NCBI GenBank assembly: GCA_039636795.1
Contig: CP143430.1
Location: forward strand, 186,001 to 250,000
Reading direction: 5' to 3'
Length of the DNA: 64,000 nucleotides
From: Micrococcaceae bacterium Sec5.1
GTDB lineage: Bacteria > Actinomycetota > Actinomycetes > Actinomycetales > Micrococcaceae
Shown here: positions 52,775 to 60,908 of the stretch, in pieces
Layout of the letters: each line of letters starts with the position of its first letter
Numbering within the stretch: the first letter of the stretch is position 1
The notes under the pieces: model-generated
Database searches by the model: none
Told to the model about the DNA's origin: nothing
What the model saw: only the letters and a program-made list of their open reading frames with translations
Made by a program: the position numbers and the translations under genes

Positions 52775-53596
52775 TTAGAGCTGGGTAAAAGCCGCGACGG
52801 CGGGATCGGAACCTATGCGGGCCCCGGCCTCCATGGCAGTGACCGCAGCCAGTTCGGATTGGGTAAGAGTGAGATCGGCGGCGCCGAGGTTTTCCCGCAT
52901 CCTGGCAGAGTCCGCGGACTTGGGGATCACGATGGTTCCCTGCGCGAGGTGCCAGGCCAGAATTACCTGTGCCGGCGTTGTTTCGTGTGCGGCAGCCACC
53001 AAGGCCACTACCTCGGCGTTCAGGTCCTTGCCCTGCCCCAACGGGCTGTACGCCTCAACGGCGATGCTGAGATCGCGGCACTTGTTTGCAAGATCGGCCT
53101 GCTGGTACGTGGGGTGCAGCTCGATCTGGTTCACGGCCGGCACCACGTCCGCTTCCCTCAACAGGGTGTCGACGTGGTCTGTGAGGAAGTTGGAGACACC
53201 GATGGACCGAATCTGCTTGTCCTGGTAGAGCTTCTCCATCTCCTTCCAAGCCTGCGTGTACAGCCCCTGTGAAGGGACGGGCCAGTGGATCAGGTAGAGG
53301 TCAACTACCTCCAAGCCGAGGGCGTCGCGGCTTCGTTGGAAGGCGTCGTACGCCTCGCCCTGCTCTCCGTTGCGGAGCTTGGTGGTGATGAATAGGTCTT
53401 CCCGGGGAAGGCCTGATGCGGCGATGGCGGCGCCCACGCCGGCCTCATTCCGATAGGCGGCGGCAGTATCGATGTGCCGGTATCCCGCCTCCAAAGCGTC
53501 TTCCACCACCTTCTGTGTTTCTTCCGGAGGCACCTGGAAAACACCGAATCCGAGCTGGGGAATGGTGACGCCGTTGTTTAGGGTCAGCTCTGGCAT
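52775..53596 (-). CDS. Aldo/keto reductase (2,5-diketo-D-gluconate-reductase-like)
   Basis: 273 residues from ATG 53596 (MPELTLNNGVTIPQLGFGV); the frame runs 45 codons further without family similarity. Catalytic residues in GYRHIDTAAAYRNE, ITTKLRNGEQG and LIHWPVPSQG. Adjacent to, and divergent from, an MmyB-type regulator; the operator at 53754-53770 lies between them. 25 bases separate it from the second AKR. Confidence 0.93.
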   Translation of the reverse strand: MPELTLNNGVTIPQLGFGVFQVPPEETQKVVEDALEAGYRHIDTAAAYRNEAGVGAAIAASGLPREDLFITTKLRNGEQGEAYDAFQRSRDALGLEVVDLYLIHWPVPSQGLYTQAWKEMEKLYQDKQIRSIGVSNFLTDHVDTLLREADVVPAVNQIELHPTYQQADLANKCRDLSIAVEAYSPLGQGKDLNAEVVALVAAAHETTPAQVILAWHLAQGTIVIPKSADSARMRENLGAADLTLTQSELAAVTAMEAGARIGSDPAVAAFTQL

Positions 53597-53753
53597 GAGG
53601 TCTCCTTCGAGGTAGATATGTCCAAGCCCCCCGTGGTTCCTGTGAGTTCGGCCGGGTAAGCCGGTTTTCCAGAAAGCGTTTTCGGGAGGCTCTGTACTGA
53701 GCCTATTCAGTTTTCGTCGGAGAGTCAGCAACCCAGCCTGATCCTGTTTTTCC

Positions 53754-53770
53754 TAGGTCTGGCAGTCCTA
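53754..53770. promoter_or_regulatory. TAGGTCTGGCAGTCCTA palindrome, candidate operator
   Basis: 17-base imperfect palindrome: TAGG/CCTA outer arms and CTG/CAG inner arms around a central G, one mismatched pair. It sits midway in the 231-base divergent region between the AKR operon and the MmyB-type regulator gene, a place suited to control both. Confidence 0.55.
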
Positions 53771-53827
53771 CCCAAATCGGTGGTCCTGCTCTGGTCATGC
53801 CCGCCGCGATAACGGCAGAATGGACGG

Positions 53828-54712
53828 ATGGGTCAAAGCGCCGAGTTCGGAAAATTCCTCAAAGTCATGCGAGCCCGCCTTTCGCCGGAGGACGTCGGGG
53901 GCCAGGGGTCCACCGGCTCACGAAGGGTGCCCGGTCTCCGCCGCGAAGAGGTGGCGAGGCTCTCCGGGGTGAGCACCGACTACTACACACGCCTGGAGCA
54001 AGGCCGGAACATCCACCCCTCCAAGGCTGTCCTCGACTCTGTAGCGAGGGCACTGCGCCTGGACGCGGGGGAGCACGCGCACATGCTGGACCTGCTGGAG
54101 CACTGCGCGAGTTCGGCCGGCAATCCCGGCCCCGCCCAAAAGGTCCGCCCCGCGTTGCGGCAGCTGCTGGACGCCGTCGGGGATGTTCCCGCGATGGTCC
54201 TGGGGCGACGCGCGGATGTACTGGCCGGAAACCGGATGGCTCATCTGCTGTTCACGGATTTCACGGCGCTGCCCGCCACTGAGCGGAACCTGACCCGCTG
54301 GATCATTCTGGATCCTGCGGCGAAGGAGCTGTTCAGGGACTGGAAAACCGTGGCCGCCGAGGCAGTGGGTGCCTTGCGGATGGATGTCGGCAGGCACCCC
54401 AACGATCCCCAAACCAACCAGCTCGTAGGCGAACTTGCGGTGCACAGTGAGCATTTCCGTCAGTGGTGGGCGGGGCACAGGGTGGCCTCACGCTCTGCCG
54501 GCACGGTGAGATTGCACCACACGCTGGTTGGCGATCTTGAACTGAACTTTGAAACGCTAAGCCTCCCGGACGATCCCGACCAGCTGCTGAGGGTCCATTC
54601 CGCGAAGGCGGGCTCGCCGTCGTCGGACGCTTTGACGCTGCTCAGCAGCTTTGGCGAGGTACCGGCAGCGATCCAGCCGGCCCCCGAACCCGCCCGCCGA
54701 GATGACAATTGA
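53828..54712 (+). CDS. XRE-type regulator with MmyB-like ligand-binding domain
   Basis: 294 residues. HTH_31 domain (RVPGLRREEVARLSGVSTDYYTRLEQGRNIHPSKAVLD in two blocks, about residues 36-75) and a C-terminal MmyB-like PAS-type domain (AMVLGRRADVLAGNRMAHLLF; FRQWWAGHRV). Such regulators are often divergent from reductase genes and likely sense small fatty-acid or aldehyde ligands. Stop codon lies inside the 54698-54754 palindrome. Confidence 0.92.
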   Translation: MGQSAEFGKFLKVMRARLSPEDVGGQGSTGSRRVPGLRREEVARLSGVSTDYYTRLEQGRNIHPSKAVLDSVARALRLDAGEHAHMLDLLEHCASSAGNPGPAQKVRPALRQLLDAVGDVPAMVLGRRADVLAGNRMAHLLFTDFTALPATERNLTRWIILDPAAKELFRDWKTVAAEAVGALRMDVGRHPNDPQTNQLVGELAVHSEHFRQWWAGHRVASRSAGTVRLHHTLVGDLELNFETLSLPDDPDQLLRVHSAKAGSPSSDALTLLSSFGEVPAAIQPAPEPARRDDN

Positions 54713-54754
54713 CGCCCATGTTTTTGCTGAACATGGGCGTCAACTGTCATCTCG
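54698..54754. repeat. Long palindrome across regulator stop codon
   Basis: 24-base arms with one mismatch (54698-54721 and 54731-54754) around a TTTTGCTGA loop. It overlaps the last five codons of the MmyB-type gene and ends 13 bases from the dodecin stop. Likely bidirectional terminator; sequence differs from family A palindromes. Confidence 0.8.
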
Positions 54755-54766
54755 CGGGAGAGGGGA

Positions 54767-54976
54767 TCAGCGCTCCAAGCGGAAACCAAGCTTGATGGTC
54801 ACCTGCCAGTCGGCAATTGCGCCGTCCTGCAGATGACCGCGGATCTCTTTCACCTCGAACCAGTCCAGGTTACGCAGCGTCTGGGAGGCGGCGGCAATGC
54901 CATTCCTGACGGCCGCATCGACGCCCTCGGAAGAAGTGCCAACAATTTCGGAAACGCTATATGTGTGGTCAGCCAT
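54767..54976 (-). CDS. Dodecin (flavin-binding protein)
   Basis: 69 residues from ATG 54976 with GAGGAGCACC just before it. MADHTYSVSEIVGTSSEGVDAA and LRNLDWFEVKEIRGHLQDG contain the dodecin core with the Trp that stacks on flavin. Forms a hollow dodecamer storing FMN or riboflavin. Full length. Confidence 0.95.
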   Translation of the reverse strand: MADHTYSVSEIVGTSSEGVDAAVRNGIAAASQTLRNLDWFEVKEIRGHLQDGAIADWQVTIKLGFRLER

Positions 54977-55084
54977 GGTGCTCCTCATCATCGTCCCTGA
55001 ATCTTTGAAAATGCTGGCCCGCTCGGCAGGCCGTTCCTGCAGACTAGCCCACGGACGTCCGTGCGGGCCAGAGGTCTGGCGGGC

Positions 55085-55891
55085 TCAGCTTTCGCGCCAG
55101 TCGTTGCCCGTGATGTGCGATCCTGCGTGCGGTCCCATTTGGAGCATTCCACCGTCCACGGGCCACGAGGCGCCAGTGACGTAGCTGGAATCCGGGGAGG
55201 CCAGGAAAGCGATGACGGCGGCAATTTCCCGTGCGTCACCGGGGCGGCCAAGGGGTACGCCCGGCCGCTCCTTCTGCCTTGGGTCCTCGTCCGTTTGCCC
55301 CGTCATGGGCGTTGCGATCTCACCGGGAGCAACGTTGTTGGCGGTGATGCCAAACTCTGCAAGTTCCAAAGCCATGGTCTTGATGAGCCCGCCAAGGCCG
55401 TGCTTGGAGGCGTCGTAGGCAGAAGCTCCAACGCGCGGCTGGAACTCGTGCACGCTGGTGACAGCGATGATGCGCCCGCCGCGGCCCGCATTGACCATGC
55501 GTTTGGCGGCTGTCTGCATAGCCACGAATGCACCGTTGAGGTTGGTGTCCAAGGTGGACATCCAGGTGTCGTAGTCCAGTTCCAGGAACTTGGTGCCGTC
55601 GCCCGTTCCGGAGTTGTTGACGAACACGTCCACGCCGCCAAGTTCCTCGGCAAGCTTGTCAATGCTTGCAGCGGTTTCGGAGACTTTGGTGGTGTCCAAG
55701 TGCTGCACCACCGCTTTGCGGCCCAGGCCGCGGACTTCTTCTGCGGTGTCCTCGGCACCCTGCTGGTCGGTGTGCCAGGTGATGCCGACATCCATGCCTG
55801 CCTTGGCCAGAGCAACCGCCGTGGCGCGTCCTATCCCAGAGTCAGATCCTGTGACGATGGCGGTTTGCGGGGAAAATGATGCCTCGCTCAT
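55085..55891 (-). CDS. SDR family oxidoreductase
   Basis: 268 residues. Classical short-chain dehydrogenase: TGSDSGIGRATAVALAKAG for NAD(P), NNSG motif, catalytic YDASK (SAYDASKHGLGGL) after the Ser in AVTSVHEF, and PVDGGMLQ near the end. Similar to glucose or ribitol dehydrogenases and general stress-type SDRs. Monocistronic; promoter in the 163-base gap shared with the universal stress gene. Confidence 0.9.
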   Translation of the reverse strand: MSEASFSPQTAIVTGSDSGIGRATAVALAKAGMDVGITWHTDQQGAEDTAEEVRGLGRKAVVQHLDTTKVSETAASIDKLAEELGGVDVFVNNSGTGDGTKFLELDYDTWMSTLDTNLNGAFVAMQTAAKRMVNAGRGGRIIAVTSVHEFQPRVGASAYDASKHGLGGLIKTMALELAEFGITANNVAPGEIATPMTGQTDEDPRQKERPGVPLGRPGDAREIAAVIAFLASPDSSYVTGASWPVDGGMLQMGPHAGSHITGNDWRES

Positions 55892-56054
55892 GTCCTTGCC
55901 TTTCGGTCGCGTGATGGTTCCGATGACTTATCCCTACCCGGACACACCGGATCGTAAACACTCGGTTGGAAGATGCCAGGTCCCGGCGGGGGATCACGAT
56001 GGAGTGTAGATTTTGAGCAGCACCACCAGTGAATTCCCACAACCAGGAGTACTC

Positions 56055-56486
56055 ATGTCTGAAGTTATTGTCGTCGGCGTTGACAGCAGCGAAACGGCCA
56101 AACGCGCAGCAGTGGCAGCAGCGAAGCTTGCCACAGCCCTTGGCGCCGAGTTGCATGTCATCAGCGGGTTCTCCGATGACCGCATTGAAGAATTTGGCAG
56201 CGGCAGCGACCGGATCACCGTTTCTTCGGCCGACTCCGCAGAATACGTGGCCCGCAAGGTCTCTGAGGAACTTGACGTCCCCAGTGGCAACATCAAGTAC
56301 TTCGCAGCCCGCGGTACGCCGGCCAACGCGCTCATCAACTACGCCGAGACCAACAACGCCTCGCTGATCGTGGTAGGAAACAAGCGGATGAAGGGCCTGG
56401 GCCGTGTCCTTGGCAGCATCGCCAACAGCGTGGCACACGGTGCTCCGTGCGACGTCTACATCGTGAACACGGACGTGGACGCGTAG
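56055..56486 (+). CDS. Universal stress protein, UspA family
   Basis: 143 residues from ATG 56055 (CCAGGAGTACTC upstream). The ATP-binding class motif G-x2-G-x9-G-S/T appears as GNKRMKGLGRVLGSIANSV, and Asp in VVGVDSSETAKRA at the start. Single domain. Stress-related adenine-nucleotide sensor. Confidence 0.93.
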   Translation: MSEVIVVGVDSSETAKRAAVAAAKLATALGAELHVISGFSDDRIEEFGSGSDRITVSSADSAEYVARKVSEELDVPSGNIKYFAARGTPANALINYAETNNASLIVVGNKRMKGLGRVLGSIANSVAHGAPCDVYIVNTDVDA

Positions 56487-56506
56487 CCCTTTCTTATTAG
56501 GTAGCA

Positions 56507-56542
56507 GCAGAGGCTGTTTTGGAAGCTCAAAACGGCCTCTGC
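56507..56542. repeat. Intergenic palindrome, family A copy 3
   Basis: 15-base arms with one G-T wobble (56507-56521 GCAGAGGCTGTTTTG; 56528-56542) between convergent genes. Shares GTAGCAG, GTTTTG and CTCAAAAC with the copies at 45.4 and 48.1 kb, while the stem flank differs with compensation. Confidence 0.7.
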
Positions 56543-56598
56543 TTGCTGTTCAGGGAGAATTCATGGCCTTGGCAAAAGCTTCGGCCAGCCCCTGGGTG

Positions 56599-56982
56599 CT
56601 ATCTTCGGGCGAATTCCAACAAGGCGCTCATGGCCCTTGTGGCTTTCTTGAGCTGCTCCGTGGTGACGGCATGGTGCCCGTAGCCAGCGCGAGTTTTCAT
56701 GCCCAGCAGAGTGGTTAAGTGCTTGGCTGCAGCTTCATCTACCGTCCTCAGAAGGCCCGCAGCCTCACTGTGGTCTTGACTCTGTGCGAATCGTCCGAGT
56801 CGGGCAATGCAGATGGCGTCAGAGGCGGCAATGCCGGCGTGGACGCAGAGTGTTGCCACGGCATCAGCCACTTCATGGTGTTCCTCAGCCAGTTCGAGTG
56901 CGTCCAAGGCAACTTTTTGGAATTGCACAGCCTTATTCAAACGACCCAGGCGGATTGCTTCGCTTCCTTGGGCGGTCCTCAT
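56599..56982 (-). CDS. HEPN-like protein, putative toxin of MNT-HEPN pair
   Basis: 127 residues, all-alpha. Body ALDALELAEEHHEVADAV...VHAGIAASDAICIARLG...AAKHLTTLLGMKTRAGYGHH fits HEPN domains (SAV_6107-like). HEPN toxins usually have Arg-x4-6-His; here RAGYGHH gives R-x4-H but no H-x-Y, so the residue normally adenylylated by the partner is not obvious. The ATG directly follows the nucleotidyltransferase stop. Confidence 0.72.
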   Translation of the reverse strand: MRTAQGSEAIRLGRLNKAVQFQKVALDALELAEEHHEVADAVATLCVHAGIAASDAICIARLGRFAQSQDHSEAAGLLRTVDEAAAKHLTTLLGMKTRAGYGHHAVTTEQLKKATRAMSALLEFARR

Positions 56983-57600
56983 TTACGCGACGCTGTCGGC
57001 GCGTAGTACGCGCCTCAGCCAGGTAGCGTCGCCGAAAAGTGTGTACCCGTCGGTGATGATCGAATCGAAGATCGGGGAGGGTGCAACTTCGGACTCCAGA
57101 TAGACCAGGGGCCGCGTGTCGTTGCCTGTCCACGCACTGACATCGGCGGCCAGCTGCGCAATCCTGTTGTCAGCCTGCGACTCGTCACTGGAGTCATTGA
57201 GGGCTATGAAAAGGTCTATATCGCTATCGTTGCGCATGTCGTTACGTGCAGCTGAGCCAAAGATCGTGACGACCAGGGGCGAGAATTCCCACATCTTGAT
57301 TTCGCTCCGGATGCGGGCGAAGAGGCGATCCTTTGTGAAGGCCATCGCGATCACTGCCTCGGCCAAAAGGTGATCACGGTTGAGCCGGAAAACGTGCGTT
57401 CTTCCGGCCACCTTGTCCAAGACGATGCCCTGAGCGACGAGGCGAATCAGGGCCTTGCGAACGCCGGCAAGGGAACTGCGCTCGGGAAGAAGGTTGGAGA
57501 GGTTGGGGGCTGTGAACTCGGCATCAGCGCGCGCCAAGACGTACAGCACACCCATGTCAAGCGTGGGGCTGATGGTCGTCAGCGGGTTCTGCAGCCGCAT
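56983..57600 (-). CDS. Winged-helix plus MNT-type nucleotidyltransferase, putative antitoxin
   Basis: 205 residues from ATG 57600 (GGGAGACGCC upstream); a longer frame to 57657 would run through the operator. The N-terminal 85 residues look like a wHTH (FTAPNLSNLLPERSSLAGVRKALIRLVAQGI), followed by an MNT domain with GSAARNDMRNDSDIDLFI (GSxAR...SDxDL). In MNT-HEPN systems the transferase AMPylates and disarms the HEPN RNase. The wHTH suggests it also autorepresses through the adjacent palindrome. Confidence 0.8.
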   Translation of the reverse strand: MRLQNPLTTISPTLDMGVLYVLARADAEFTAPNLSNLLPERSSLAGVRKALIRLVAQGIVLDKVAGRTHVFRLNRDHLLAEAVIAMAFTKDRLFARIRSEIKMWEFSPLVVTIFGSAARNDMRNDSDIDLFIALNDSSDESQADNRIAQLAADVSAWTGNDTRPLVYLESEVAPSPIFDSIITDGYTLFGDATWLRRVLRADSVA

Positions 57601-57614
57601 GGCGTCTCCCAGAT

Positions 57615-57646
57615 CTACTATTGTGCACTTATAACTACAATAGTAG
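57615..57646. promoter_or_regulatory. Operator-like palindrome upstream of MNT-HEPN genes
   Basis: Perfect 10-base arms CTACTATTGT (57615-57624) and ACAATAGTAG (57637-57646) with a 12-base spacer, 15-46 bases upstream of the MNT start. Centre-to-centre spacing is about two helical turns. AT-rich relative to surroundings and likely overlapping the promoter; candidate site for the wHTH part of the MNT protein. Confidence 0.65.
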
Positions 57647-57668
57647 ACATCCGCCAAGGCACTTGGGT

Positions 57669-58370
57669 CTACGCCTCCAGGACGTACGTCTTCAGATCGT
57701 CCAAGGTCTGCTGCATGTGGGCGTCCATGGCCAGCCGGGCCTCATGCGGATTCCGTGACTCCAAGGCCGCCGCGATTTTCCGGTGATGGCCGATCGCGTG
57801 CTCCTGGATGTCAGCGAAGGCTGAGGTCTCCGTGCGCCGCGCTTCGAGTACACGATGCAGTGGCTCGAACAGTACGGCCACGAACACGTTGCCCGAGGCG
57901 TGGAGGATGACATCGTGGAAGGCGAGATCAGCTTCCACAAAGGCGGCCACGTCATTAACCTCGTGTGCGGCCTGCATCTTTTCGACGTGCTCTTTGAGGG
58001 CGATCAGTTCATTGTCCGAGATACGTTCCGCAGCGAGTTCGCAAGCGCCGGTCTCCAGCATCCGGCGTAGCTCGATGAGCTGGACGGCGGCGGCCGCATC
58101 TTTGGTTCCCTCGGAAGCGGCACGCAGGACTGCCTCCAGGGATGCCCACTGGTTGAGCGGATTAACGAACGTACCGCGGCCACGTTCCACGCTGAGGATC
58201 CGCTGCGCCTCGAGGGTCTTCATGGCTTCGCGCACGGTCATGCGGCTCACCTCGTGCCGGGCGCTGAGCTCCAGTTCGCCAGGGACAATTGTCCCGGGCG
58301 GAAACTCGCCCGCGATGATCCGGTCCAGCAGCTCATCAGCAACGACGCCCACCAGCGACTTACGTGCCAT
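57669..58370 (-). CDS. FadR/GntR family transcriptional regulator
   Basis: 233 residues from ATG 58370 (MARKSLVGVVADELLDRI); ATG 58448, one base from the upstream hydrolase stop, is an alternative. N-terminal wHTH (EVSRMTVREAMKTLEAQRILSVERGRGTFV in two blocks) and C-terminal FCD domain. Metal-binding FCD regulators sense organic acids, fitting the sugar-acid genes. The operator at 59318-59344 and a half-site at 58444-58453 are probable targets. Confidence 0.92.
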   Translation of the reverse strand: MARKSLVGVVADELLDRIIAGEFPPGTIVPGELELSARHEVSRMTVREAMKTLEAQRILSVERGRGTFVNPLNQWASLEAVLRAASEGTKDAAAAVQLIELRRMLETGACELAAERISDNELIALKEHVEKMQAAHEVNDVAAFVEADLAFHDVILHASGNVFVAVLFEPLHRVLEARRTETSAFADIQEHAIGHHRKIAAALESRNPHEARLAMDAHMQQTLDDLKTYVLEA

Positions 58371-58443
58371 GTATCCCCATTTCCTGTAATTCAGACCATC
58401 CGGCACCTCATGGATGTTTTCCTCCAGGCGCGGATGGTTGTCA

Positions 58444-58453
58444 GACATCTTAC
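58444..58453. promoter_or_regulatory. Half-site of the GntR operator at the regulator gene
   Basis: GACATCTTAC repeats exactly the right arm of the palindrome at 59318-59344; the left arm here is only partly matched (6 of 10). It lies 74-83 bases upstream of the regulator ATG at 58370, suggesting autoregulation. Confidence 0.5.
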
Positions 58454-59253
58454 GCTGGCGGTGGCCAGCTCGTTTTCCAAAATTCACACAAAGTCTTAGC
58501 GCATTCTTCCGGCTGCTCCCAGTGGACGCTGTGGCCGGCGTCGGGAATTACCTTCAAGGTGCGTGTTGGGCTTGCCGCCACGAACGCGGTCATCTGCTCG
58601 ATGGACCGCAGGCGGTCCTCGGTTCCAGCGATCACCAGCAGCGGCGCCTGAACGCGGCTGGGCACTGAAGGTTCGACGCCGGTCATGGCCGCCCAGGCGC
58701 TGGCGGACAGAATCCGGAACGGCGTATCGAATCCTTTGCTGAGCAGCTCCATGTCTTCCGCGGAGAGGTCCCCGTACCAGGCGTTCATGAGCTTCAGCCT
58801 GGTATCGGCGTCGAAGAATCCCTGCTCAAGCTGTGACATCAGGAGGCTCTTGAACGCCTCGTTTTGAGGCGCCGGAACCATTCCTACCAAGGCCAGCGTG
58901 GCCACTAGTTCTGGGTGCTCTGCAGCCAAGGTCAGTGAGACGCTGCCACCCATCGAATGCCCCACAAGGTGTACCGGCCCTTCTGTGCGCGTGCGGATCG
59001 CTGCTGCAACGGAAGCGGCGGCGGTGTCCAACGTCCAAGGGAAGTCGGACGGCAGGTCCTGGCCCGGGTGATAGCCCGGGAGGTCGAGAATCCAAACTTC
59101 GCGTCCGGCGTCGAGCAGTATTTTCGCGAGCGGCTCCCAGTACACGGAGCCCGAGGCCCAGCCGTGAATCAGCACGACGGGGACTTGCCCTCCGGGGGAA
59201 GACGTGGGGGTTCGAACATCCACAAACGGGAGCGGAGCTGCGGTGCCGGCCAT
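58450..59253 (-). CDS. Alpha/beta hydrolase (BioH-like)
   Basis: 267 residues. Oxyanion-hole HGWASGSVYW, nucleophile elbow GHSMGGSV, and catalytic His in DAGHSVHWEQP. Asp lies near TEDRL. Similar to pimeloyl-ACP methyl esterase and lactone/ester hydrolases. Divergent from the kinase operon with the operator between, so it may hydrolyse an ester or lactone of the same substrate. Cytoplasmic. Confidence 0.9.
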   Translation of the reverse strand: MAGTAAPLPFVDVRTPTSSPGGQVPVVLIHGWASGSVYWEPLAKILLDAGREVWILDLPGYHPGQDLPSDFPWTLDTAAASVAAAIRTRTEGPVHLVGHSMGGSVSLTLAAEHPELVATLALVGMVPAPQNEAFKSLLMSQLEQGFFDADTRLKLMNAWYGDLSAEDMELLSKGFDTPFRILSASAWAAMTGVEPSVPSRVQAPLLVIAGTEDRLRSIEQMTAFVAASPTRTLKVIPDAGHSVHWEQPEECAKTLCEFWKTSWPPPA

Positions 59254-59317
59254 GTCTCCAGACTAGTGAGGCACGGCATCTTGCGCGGTGAAGAGCGTTG
59301 TGTCACACTGGCTATGA

Positions 59318-59344
59318 AATGTTAGATGTCTGACATCTTACATT
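59318..59344. promoter_or_regulatory. 27-base palindromic operator before the kinase operon
   Basis: AATGTTAGATGTC-T-GACATCTTACATT: 13-base arms with one mismatch. It lies between the divergent hydrolase and kinase genes. The shared half-site at the GntR gene makes this the likely binding site of the FadR/GntR regulator encoded at 57669-58370. Confidence 0.75.
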
Positions 59345-59384
59345 CACGAAACCGCTACAAAGATTTCCCACGATGGAGTGCACA

Positions 59385-60872
59385 GTGACCCTTGAAGCCG
59401 ACGTTCTGGCCGCTTTCCCGGCGGAAGTACACATTCCTGCCCAGCTGGTTGCTGAGGCTGTTGCTGCGTCTTCGGCCGAGGCCCCACGCGTCCTGGTCGT
59501 TCTTGATGACGACCCCACCGGAACCCAGTCTGTTTCGGACCTCGCCGTCCTCACGCGTTGGGACGTCGCTGATTTTTCCTGGGCCTTTGCCTACATACGG
59601 GAGAACCAAACCAAGCCCGCCGTGTACGTCCTGACCAACACCCGTAGCCTGGACCCGGCCGAGGCGGCAGTGCGGAATGAGGAAATCGTTCGCAACGCAC
59701 TCGCGGCGGCAGCCGGCAACGTGAAGCTGGGCTTCGTCAGCCGCAGCGACTCCACCCTGCGTGGCCACTACCCGCTGGAGCCCGATGTCATTGCCGCCAC
59801 GGTTGCGGCCGAGACCGGTGAAACCACTGACGGCGTAGTAATTGTCCCAGCATTCCCCGACGCAGGAAGGGTCACCATCGGCGGCGTGCACTACATGCGC
59901 GGCACCGGGGAAGAAGCTGGCAAGCTCACCCCCGTGGCAGAGACAGAATTCGCCAAGGATGCCAGCTTCGGCTTCGTCAACTCCGAGATGGCCAAGTATG
60001 TGGAGGAGAAGTCGCACGGCCGGTTCCCCGCCAGCGACGTGATCGTTCTGGATCTGAACATTATCCGCGCCGGGGCCTCCGCCCAGGACCCCGCCATTTC
60101 CGCCAAAGCGATCGCCGATGCTCTTGAACCGGCCACGAACTCGACTCCGGTCGTGGCCGACGTCGTCACAGAGAACGACCTCCGGGCCCTCGCGCTTGGC
60201 CTCGAAGAAGCCGAACGCCGCGGCAAGAAGCTCCTCTACCGCGTGGGCCCACCGTTCGTCCGTGGCCGCATCGGTCAGGAAATCCGCACCGCCTTGACCT
60301 CCGAAGAAGCGTACGCAGGCAACACTCCCTCTACGGCCGGTGGCCTGATAGTGGTCGGCTCGCACGTGGGTGTGACCACCCGCCAGCTCAGCGCCTTGAC
60401 GGCCGCGCACAGCTCTGCGCGCATTATCGAGATCGACGTTGAGAAGTTGCTAGCTCCTCAAGCTGACGGTTACATCGCCACGGTGGTGTCCGACGTCGTC
60501 GACGCCCTCCACCAAGGCGACGTCATCGTCCACACCAGCCGCCTGCTCATTAAGACCGACGACGCCGCAGCGAGCCTGAAGATCGCCCGCACCGTCTCCG
60601 CCGCCGTCGTGAATGTAGTGAACCGGACGTTGAAAACCTTCGCGCCGCGGTTCGTCATCGCCAAGGGCGGCATCACGTCCTCGGACGTTGCGGCGCACGG
60701 CTTGGAGATCCGCCACGCGATCGTCCGCGGGCCCATGCTGCCGGGCATCGTCTCGCTCTGGGAACCGGTGGATGGCCCCGCGAAAGGCATCCCGTACATC
60801 GTGTTCGCCGGCAACGTGGGCGATGACCAATCCCTCGCCCAGGTCACCCGCAAACTCAGCGCCACTTTCTAA
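59385..60872 (+). CDS. Four-carbon acid sugar kinase (DUF1537/OtnK-like)
   Basis: 495 residues from GTG 59385 (GGAG six bases upstream; ATG 59373 in the same frame lacks a site). DUF1537 motifs: DDDPTGTQSVSDLAVLTRW, SRSDSTLRGHYPLEP and KGGITSSDVAAHG with the C-terminal GNVGDDQSL. These kinases phosphorylate 3-oxo-tetronates, threonate or erythronate. Grouped with LtnD-like dehydrogenase, GntP permease and class II aldolase, which points to a sugar-acid catabolic route; exact substrate unresolved. Confidence 0.9.
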   Translation: MTLEADVLAAFPAEVHIPAQLVAEAVAASSAEAPRVLVVLDDDPTGTQSVSDLAVLTRWDVADFSWAFAYIRENQTKPAVYVLTNTRSLDPAEAAVRNEEIVRNALAAAAGNVKLGFVSRSDSTLRGHYPLEPDVIAATVAAETGETTDGVVIVPAFPDAGRVTIGGVHYMRGTGEEAGKLTPVAETEFAKDASFGFVNSEMAKYVEEKSHGRFPASDVIVLDLNIIRAGASAQDPAISAKAIADALEPATNSTPVVADVVTENDLRALALGLEEAERRGKKLLYRVGPPFVRGRIGQEIRTALTSEEAYAGNTPSTAGGLIVVGSHVGVTTRQLSALTAAHSSARIIEIDVEKLLAPQADGYIATVVSDVVDALHQGDVIVHTSRLLIKTDDAAASLKIARTVSAAVVNVVNRTLKTFAPRFVIAKGGITSSDVAAHGLEIRHAIVRGPMLPGIVSLWEPVDGPAKGIPYIVFAGNVGDDQSLAQVTRKLSATF

Positions 60873-60908
60873 ACTCCCGGAAGCCCACAAAATTCAATGG
60901 AGAACACC

